From Ceratodon purpureus (taxonomy: Eukaryota; Streptophyta; Bryopsida; Pseudoditrichales; Ditrichaceae), in the NCBI GenBank assembly GCA_014871385.1, contig CM026426.1, positions 34,625,020 to 34,689,019 on the forward strand: a stretch of 64,000 nucleotides of DNA, read 5' to 3'. The notes beneath the pieces were generated by a model. That model was not told the origin of the DNA, searched no databases, and saw only the letters and a program-made list of their open reading frames with translations. Positions 56,291 to 64,000 of this stretch are shown here, in pieces (position 1 is the stretch's first letter; every line of letters begins with the position of its first letter). A program made the position numbers and the translations under genes.

Positions 56291-57095
56291 GGCTTCAACA
56301 CAACATACAGTTTGTTAGTGCATACAGCACGTAGTTGCCAGACCAAACGCATTCTTACTCCTAATTAAATAGAGTAGGAAAGAGATGGAGGTAACTTCTT
56401 GCATACAGTTCACATAGTCATAACGACTTGCATACACTTCACTCCGAATCCTCACTCCGAATCCTCATAAAAAATCTGTGACACCCATTTACAAAACAGT
56501 ACACCTTGACTACCCCTTGCATACTGAGCTCAACTCAGTTGGGCAGCTTCACTCAATGCAAGAATCGAAAAAAACCCAAGTAGAGAAGACTGTCCATTAC
56601 CTGAGTATGACTCCCGGCGTCGTCGCTCCACAGCTGCTGTCGCGGCGCAGCTCCTCGCACCTCCTCCGCAGCTGAGCTCCCGACCTCCTCCTCAACACCT
56701 CTCCTCTGCAGCACCCTCTGCGCCTCCCCCCCCTTTCCTCCCGGCGATGTCGCGCCGCACCTCCCTTCCGCTCGTTTGCTGTCTGCACCTCCTTCCCCGC
56801 ACCTTTCCTCCTGTCTGCGCCTCCCTCCCCGCACCTTTCCCCCTTCGCTCCTGTGCTCCTCTTCGGCCCGCTATATCCCCTTCGCTCCTCGCCTTCCCCC
56901 TCTTCGCTGCTGCCCCCTCTTCACCTTGCTTCGGCAGAACTCCGAGCACAGCTTTGCTCCGAGCTGTTGGCAGCAACGACGGGAAGAGAGGGGGGAAGGG
57001 GGGTGCTCCTCCCCCTCTACCCCGCGCGGGAATGGGCGCCACGGCCACAGGGGCGTGACCGGCGCCCATTATAAGGCAGCCTCCTCTACAGTCCC
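56291..57095. promoter_or_regulatory. 5' region of the 54380-56290 gene
   Basis: 56600-57060 is CT-rich on the plus strand (purine-rich when read with the gene) and contains one copy of the dispersed motif at about 56969. No TATA box was identified. By position it includes the promoter and leader. Confidence 0.35.
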
Positions 57096-57099
57096 ATCA

Positions 57100-57551
57100 C
57101 ATTAAAATTATTTGGAAAAAAAATAAATAAAAAAAAAAAAATAATAAAAGTTTTTTCCAAAAAAAATAAGTTGACAAAATATTGGGAGACTAACATAAAG
57201 ATAAAGATGCGGGACAAAAATACTTAAATGCGGAGAGGAAAACCCCCCCAGGAAAAAAAAAAAAAAAAAAAAAAACACACAAAAAGAGAATTATCTTAAA
57301 TTGGGAGGAAAAAAAAAACAAATGGAGACATAATAAAAACCAAGTGAAAATTAAACCTTATTTAGCGATTTCAAAAATACTTAAATGCGGGGGAATAAAA
57401 AGATAAAAGATAAGAGAATTATCTGAAATTGGAAGGGAAAAAAAATAAAAATGAAGACATAATAAAAACCAATTGAAAATAAAACCTTATTTGTACTTTG
57501 AAATTAATGAAATTAAAAAAAAAAAAAAAAAGGTAAAAAAAAGGTAAAAAT

Positions 57552-57591
<40 letters not shown>

Positions 57592-60500
57592 TAAAAACCC
57601 AAAAAACAAATGATGAGAGATAAGAGAATTATTTGAAGTTCGAAGGAAAACCAAATGAAAATATAAAGCAAAGCTGAAAATAAAAAGCGAAATGAAAATA
57701 AAACCTTACTCGGCAATGTTAAAAATACTTGACTATTGGAAAAAAATAAGAAAAGTCGGGAAACGAACTAAATCTAAAAATGAGAAGATAAATAAATAAA
57801 CATAAAAAAAAAAATTTAGTAAGTTAGAAACCAAAACAAGAGAAGGTCCAAAATAATAATCTGTGGGAAAAAAGAAACAATTGGAGACATAATCAAAACC
57901 AAATGAAATTTAACCCTTATTTAGCGATTTCAAAAATACTTAAATGCGGGGTGATAATAAAATAAAAGATTAGAGAATTATCTGAAATTGGAGGGGAAAA
58001 AAAAAATGAAGACATAATAAAAACCAAATGAAAATAAAACCTTATTTGTACTTTGAAAATAAACAAATTAAACGAAAATAAAAAAAATTATAAAGATAAA
58101 TGTAAAAAAAAAATAAAAACATACAATACGATAAAAATCTAAACAAAGCAGACCTTAAATAATGAAAGATAAGAGAGGTTGCGATCACGTACTGATTTAA
58201 ATAGGCATTTCTCTCACTTTTATGTGTTCTTCAATTATAATTTTAAAATATAATTTCAATTGCTAAACCACCAATATTTGGAATTTTGAACGTGGATGTT
58301 GGTGTCCTTGACGTTATTGAAAGTGAGAGGTTCAACCCTACAAAGTGCTCACTTCGATGCAATGCCATAAAATACAGACAAATTTATATCAAAATGGAAG
58401 TAGGTGACCTTCATAAAAATTACCCGGCAAAAAATTGGAAAAATGAAAAAATCAGGGAACAGAATCAGATAAATGAAAAGGGGACCACAAAGTGACAAAA
58501 AAGCCAAGGAAAAAAATAAAATAAAACAAAACAAAGCAAACTCAAAGGTAACAAATGTTAGGACCTATTGGATTAGAGTTAAAAAAAACAATCTATATAT
58601 TTTATAGTACATACGGATTCTACAATGCTCTAGCATATAATTAAAAATATTAACAAAAATTGACAGAAGGTGGAAAATAATGTAATCTTAAATATTATTA
58701 GTTAGTAGTTCTAAAAGGAACTTTCGAAAACATCATTTCCAGTCAAATGAGAAGAAAATGAAATTAGGTAAATAAAAATCCTGTCTAAATTATTATTCAT
58801 ATTTGATAAATTGAAGAATATGATTGGTCATCTAGCATCTACTGCCACCGGCAGAGCGGCTTCGGGCAGTGGGTTCACCTACTTTGGGCAGGGTGTTCAC
58901 CTACTTTGAGCATGGGGTCGTAGACTAATTTAAGCAGGCGAACATAGCCAAACAGGCGCATGTTTTTGCACTTATAGTATAAGTCTGTGAAAATCTTATA
59001 ATTTATTTTGCAACAACTCTGCGGAAGAGTGTAGTTCACTTTACTATTTCGTGTTTATATGTTATTTTCGTATTTTTAACCCTTCGTACGAAATACTCTA
59101 TTTTATTTTAGGGGAACTATTGTAGTTATTTCATAATTATTGTCAAGATGACAATATTAGGAATTCGGTCTAAAGTATAAGAAATAATAGAGTTCCTCTT
59201 AGAAAACTCACAACGGAATTTAGAAAGAATCATTTTACATATACGAGAAGAAAAAGTGTTACTCCTTTCTATGCCAAGCTCATGAATTCGAGGAGCATTT
59301 CATTACCCACAATAGGGTAACATTGATGTCACTTGGGATATTCTCAACTGTATTAATGGCAAAGAGTCCCTTACCACCGGCTATTTTACAAGGCCTTTTC
59401 ATGACCCCATTTTGCAACGAAAGTGATGGTCTCATGACTATTCGAAGAACAATTGAGTTCGTATTGACAACTCCCCATTGTGGAGCTTGTAATCTTACAA
59501 GACCAGGTCTTATAACTGTGATTAACGGTTCTCGGAATAAATTTAGGAGAACATTGAAAAGAAATAGGAAAAGTCAATTTTTTTTTAATGAAAACGTGGC
59601 ACAAAATAACAACGAGGATTACCTTACAGTGCGCCTTGGGGAACTCAAATTTCTCCTAACGGACGGTTTTTCTATTCTGAAGAAATGAGAGTTTGTATCG
59701 AAAATTTTCAATAATGAAGCTTGTAATCTTTTAAGATTGAGTCTTGTGACTCAGGAGGAAGCAGTTAAGGCAATAAAATCACCAAAAAAATAAAGGCAAT
59801 TGGGAAAACATTTAAAAATAATACATTGATTAGAGAACCTTAGAAAACGAAACCGAAGAAACAGAAAAGCACTCAAACATATTAAAAGCTGAAACAAAAC
59901 CAAACTCAAGATAATTAACGACAAGAAAACAATCATAAATTAGAAACAAAAGAATTAGAAGAAGTCATAATAAACAAAACACTTGCAAAAAACCTCTAAA
60001 ATATATCCAAGAACAAATAATAATTAACAAGCTGCTGTCCTTGTCCCGGTCTTATAGACTATATTTATGAATATAAATTAAAATGTATCAAATCATTTTA
60101 GTAAAATTCTGATTTTTCCACTCCCCTCCAAAGGTCGGGAAGTATACATTTTGAACATAAAAAATTACAAATCAAACTTGAAAAGGAACTAAAAATTCAT
60201 GAAATAATTAAGTTCCAAAATGACTAAATTGAGAAATTGAACATGATAAGAAGCGGAATAGAACAAAAACCATTCTTTTAAAAATATGTAACTCCGTTAT
60301 CAATGAGTGTAGTTCACAGTAAAATATTGAAAGAATAAAATAAATGTAAAAAGAAATATAAACCCAAATAAATAAAAAATGAAAGGTAAGAGAATTAATT
60401 GAAATTTTCCAAGAAAGAAAATAAATCAAATGGAGCTTCTTCTAGAACCAAATGAAATTTAAACCTTGTTCGGCAATTACAAAATAAGATAAAATTAAAA

Positions 60501-60780
60501 TTTTGCAAACCATTAAAAGAATGAGAAATAATGTTAAAAAAATATAATAACTAACGAGCTTCTCTCCTCTTCCCGGCCTCGTAGACAATTTTCAGCAACA
60601 TCAATTCAAACGCCAAAGATTAAGTTAAAAAGATCTCCTGTATTCAACTTCAATCTCAAGGTCTTACAAAATACTTGTACTCTTTCAAATATTATTTGGT
60701 AGTTCACAAAGGAACTTTCAAAAACATCATTCTATAGCAATGAAAAAAAACATAATAAAAAGTAAACAAAACAAAACCTA
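57100..60780. repeat. A-rich region with a degenerate repeat
   Basis: Units containing AGAGAATTATCTGAAATTGG, GACATAATAAAAACCAA and AAAACCTTATTT recur at about 57280, 57410, 57610, 57860, 57970 and 60380. 57301-57510 and 57861-58070 are close duplicates about 560 bases apart. A short tandem of GTTCACCTACTTTG lies at about 58872-58915. No gene is supported. Confidence 0.65.
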
Positions 60781-60799
60781 GAACAAAACCTAGAAGTAC

Positions 60800-63700
60800 T
60801 CTCCTACAAAACATTGTATAGAAAGGAAAAACACATCAACCGTGCTGAAGTGTCTGAGCCCCCTAGTCGCTGTCAGCATGTGCAATGTCGACATCGGGGG
60901 CAATATCCTCCCCGGCACCCCTGTTGCCAGCATCCGCGATGTCCTCATCGTTGTTAGCAGCGTCCCTCTGTTCATCTTCCTCGCCCCCCACTACCAACCA
61001 TGTCCCCGTTGGCATTCCATTCCTGCTCTTCTTCCATCATCCAATCTCCTTCGTCCTCCACGACTTCTTCAGGAACATATGCTCGTCCAACACGCCTCCT
61101 CCTTGACCTCCACTCCTCGCAGGCGATGGCAGCGTTTGATTGTTGCCACCGCTCGCGTCTCCTGGACCCCACAATGGCCCGTGCTCCGTCATCCGGGTCT
61201 GGTACAGCTCCCTGGATTTCCATTTTTTTCCTATATCGATGTTGTATGTTTTGGTACCAATACTGGATCTGCTGGAGAATCGCACTAGTCCGGGCTTTCC
61301 CACCACCATGGGCTGTATGTGCTTGATGTGCTGCCTTTGCTTGGTGGTGTGATTTCTCCATGCCTTGGCAGCTCCAGACTCCAAGGCTCCCATAGTGTTC
61401 CACAAACCAAGTGGAATGCCGTACAATTACGTGCTGTCAACAAGAAGAAGGAAGTTAAAAGTCGGATACTTAGGTCAAGTAGACGGTTCACTGAAGAAAA
61501 AACCAAAAGCAACAACAGACAGAGCCATGAGCATACCATATAATGGGTAACATGCTCCTCTCCGAAGGCCTTTAAGTATGCCTTTCCCCACTTGTGTATC
61601 TTCTGCTTGAATTGCATCCGTTGCTCTGCTGTCAACACCAGTCCTGTCAAATATGGTACGACATCTTCAAAGGCTTGCCACATCTAGTACTTTGCAATGC
61701 GGTCAGCCCCACTCCCGGCATTATTATTCTCAGCTTGACATATATCCTTCCAGGCCTTATCATTTCCAGACCAAACGCTTGGCCTAAAAAGCCTGCAGAC
61801 AACGGTACCACTCAAAGAGGGTTTTTGCGGCACGTTTCCAGTGTTGCCACTGAGCTTAGGGTCCCTCTTAATCTCCACGTTTCCACCATGAGCCCCAATC
61901 GCGGACAACGACTTCTCCATCTGTTCAATTGCAGTAGCCCTCAGTCTCTGATTCTGTATGTTCCAAACATACATGATATGCATGTGCACTATCTTCTCCG
62001 TCAATCGAACCAAGGCATGCAATGTACAAATGTGTACTCTGGACAAAGGAATGGCAGGATAGGCCTCCACCTAGTAGATGTTGTCATGTCACAAGGTTCC
62101 TTAGGTACGCTGCTGGAAAATAGCCCCCCCACCCAGTTTGCTTTACCACGGCTCTTGATGGCAGCGTTTGCCTGGCTTGCTGTCCCCACAGTGGCCTTTA
62201 TCCTCTTCTGGTCGCAATATATGCAGTTCATTGCACACGACGGCCCTGACTGGAGCCCGTACATACACTTGATCGTCTTCATGTCCGCAGCAAGATGCCA
62301 CTCCACCTGGAATTCTCCAACTTCAGGGACCGTGAGTTTCTCGCCACTTGACTGTGCTGCTATCACAGCCGGGATGTTTGACTTTCCAAATATCCACGAG
62401 AGAACATCGTAGGACTCCTTCTCGACCTGAAACGTGGCAACTGGCCAAATCTCCTGCTCTGATTGTACCGAGAAGTACCTCTCGCGGTCCCACCTGAATG
62501 TTAGTGTCCAGAGCCCGATTCATCAACGTGATGCTAACACGTTCAAATTTCTTCCCGTTAATAATCTCTGCCTCATCCAGCTTGAGGACAAATATCAACG
62601 GAGCCCCTTCCAACTCTGCAAGAATATCCCCACGTGAGAATGTTTCTGTAATGCAATCGAATTAGCTTCCTTTGTTAAAGACACACAATTCAGTTGCTGG
62701 CACCAAACGAACATTCACCATTGCTGTCAACAAGAGATGAAGAGGATGCATACCTGACTCCGTGATGCCATAGAAGATCACCATGCTCTGCTGGACCACC
62801 TCAAGGTCCGTGAATAGCGAGTTTTTTTCATCTAAGACCACCTCCTTTCGCTGCTCCTCGGATTTCTTGGTTTTCTTTGACACTGCTGGCAGCTCCATCC
62901 TTCCCGCAGCGTGGTAGTACTGGCCAATGAATTGTGGCAAGTTCGCATTTAGCTCCTGCCGAAGCCTTCTGACGTGGGTAGGGACTAGGTAGTATGTTGG
63001 ATTTGGCATCCTTGGTCAAATCCCGAACTGGAGCCTTCAACGGCTTGGTAAATTGTACCATAGCCGCGAAAAGACACCCCTGCTTGGTCGCAGGCAGCAA
63101 GAATATTACTCGGTCCTACACTTTTTTCCAATTGCCTTCAGAACGTTACTAGCAATCTTTCTCGTAACATGCTCCATAGATGGCTAAGTTGCGAGGGTGA
63201 GACCTTCATGCCTAGACAGTATCTATGCTAACGCTACAGCAGTTACTGTTTGGGAGGCTTTATTCCCATGAAGTCGCTTGCTTCTCATGGTTGACCCGGT
63301 TGTTGTCGTTGACAGCATCCACGAGATGAGGTTGCAAATGCGTCCTAATGAGCTTCACTCTGCGTTTTGCCCACCCTGAACCATGATTCAATTCATGAAT
63401 CCCCCTGAGCGGTCGAGCCCTACGTCGCATCCCCATAGGCGTGTCCTTCAAAGGGCTAGGCCCCTCCGGTAGGCGCTCACTTGCTTGCTGCCAGCGACGC
63501 ACCTCGGTCTCCAAGCCCTGCACCGTCACCCTATGATTTCTCTCCATGCTGCTCATGTCGGTTCGAATAGTCTATACAACCCGCAATTGCATGCATGTAT
63601 CCTCAATGTCCCTGTTATGGTCGAGCCTTTCTCTGCTGCCAGCAAGGTCGTCTCTCACCTTGCCGAGTTCTTCTTCTAAATGTCGGCACTGCATTTCCAT

Positions 63701-63990
63701 CTCACGCCGTTGTAGGTCCTCCTCCATCACTGAGACACAATCTGCGTGCATATCCATACAGACCTTGCTCTCCATGACATATGAATCCAGGCAATCTCGA
63801 AGAGTTCTAAATGGAGGTGGGCCTCCCTGTTCCTAGATCAACCGGGTAAATGCTGCCATCGACCCAAAAGTCAATTGTTTGTTTCCCCGGTTGCCCTCCG
63901 TCCTGAAATGTTGATGGGCAGGGTTGCTCCGAATCTCAATGAACCTCTCCTAATAAGTGGTGCATAGCGTGCATCAAGCTCAGCATTAAC
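60800..63990 (-). pseudogene. Decayed large element gene, possible transposase
   Basis: Read on the minus strand from the window edge: NAELDARYAPLIRRGSLRFG (about 63980), a coiled coil (MEEDLQRREMEMQCRHLEEE, about 63730) with RDDLAGSRERLDHN, a basic stretch GMRRRARPLRG, HVTRKIASNVLKAIGKKC, LPQFIGQYYHAAGRMELPA, IFVLKLDEAEIINGKKFERV, then FQVEWHLAADMKTIKCMYGL with CAMNCIYC (about 62240), CTLHALVRLTEKIVHMHIMY (about 62010) and a His/Arg-rich end near 60972. The D-x-K ... C-x2-C arrangement resembles the central part of some eukaryotic DDE transposases (Chapaev/RAG-like), but this is a pattern impression. Stops and frameshifts are frequent (63572, 63260, about 63123, about 62660). The gene continues past the window edge. 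Confidence 0.4.
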
Positions 63991-64000
63991 ACGGTAGCTT

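Larger units (their letters stand above)
51640..63650. repeat. Dispersed TGCTG(G/C)CAGCA motif
   Basis: A near-palindromic motif of 11-13 bases occurs about 25 times, at roughly 51660, 51803, 52055, 52204, 52404, 52793, 53415, 54040, 54238, 54253, 54604, 54756, 55303, 55323, 55534, 55718, 56277, 56969, 60925, 61436, 61630, 62697, 62728, 62885, 63093, 63484 and 63637. Some copies are TTGCTGTCAACAA or similar, as expected after C-to-T change. It appears in coding exons, introns and untranslated DNA. The A-rich block 57100-60760 has none that I saw. Confidence 0.75.

Noticed and set aside
59323-59688. A 121-codon plus-strand frame
   Set aside because: It lies in AT-rich repeat DNA, has no family features and no conserved neighbour.

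Overview
The window is eukaryotic nuclear DNA, most likely from a streptophyte alga or plant. The reasons are spliceosomal GT-AG introns, Ty3/gypsy, hAT and MULE-type elements, tRNA-derived SINE heads and intron minisatellites. The general look resembles a repeat-rich charophyte such as Chara, but that is an impression, not a sequence match. Nothing prokaryotic, organellar or ribosomal was found, and essentially every recognisable gene belongs to a mobile element.

The main content is one family of very large MULE-like transposons in three copies. Copy A (1 to 5029) is a right-hand fragment cut by the window edge. Copy B (10979 to 28397) looks complete: 17.4 kb with long terminal inverted repeats and a 10-bp target-site duplication. 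Copy C (about 35092 to 50324) has a clear right end but no visible left end. The layout is two divergent gene blocks. A minus-strand gene encodes a MULE-type transposase (zinc-binding GCM1/FLYWCH-like region, DDE-type core, Cys-rich region, SWIM finger). A plus-strand block encodes (i) a small protein with RNA polymerase II CTD-like heptads and a SUMO-interaction-like motif and (ii) a long multi-exon protein that joins a ParB-like domain to a permuted beta-class N4/N6 DNA-methyltransferase domain. ParB plus DNA-methylase fusions are known from bacteria and phages, so this looks like a prokaryote-type modification protein carried by a eukaryotic transposon. Its catalytic motifs are altered in all three copies, and each copy carries nonsense or splice damage, so these particular copies are probably relics.

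Between the large elements: 5.2-6.9 kb holds an hAT relic, 7.5-10.2 kb a decayed Ty3/gypsy pol, 28.5-29.8 kb T-rich repeats, 30.4-33.1 kb a decayed unknown minus-strand gene, and 34.5-34.8 kb a tRNA-derived SINE head. Copy C interrupts a PCIF1-like methyltransferase-related pseudogene at 50.3 kb. From 51.6 kb to the end lie different genes: a tail-to-tail pair at 52.5-56.3 kb and a decayed minus-strand gene at 60.8-64.0 kb. These two gene regions, separated by A-rich DNA, are peppered with a near-palindromic TGCTGGCAGCA-type motif, including inside coding sequence.
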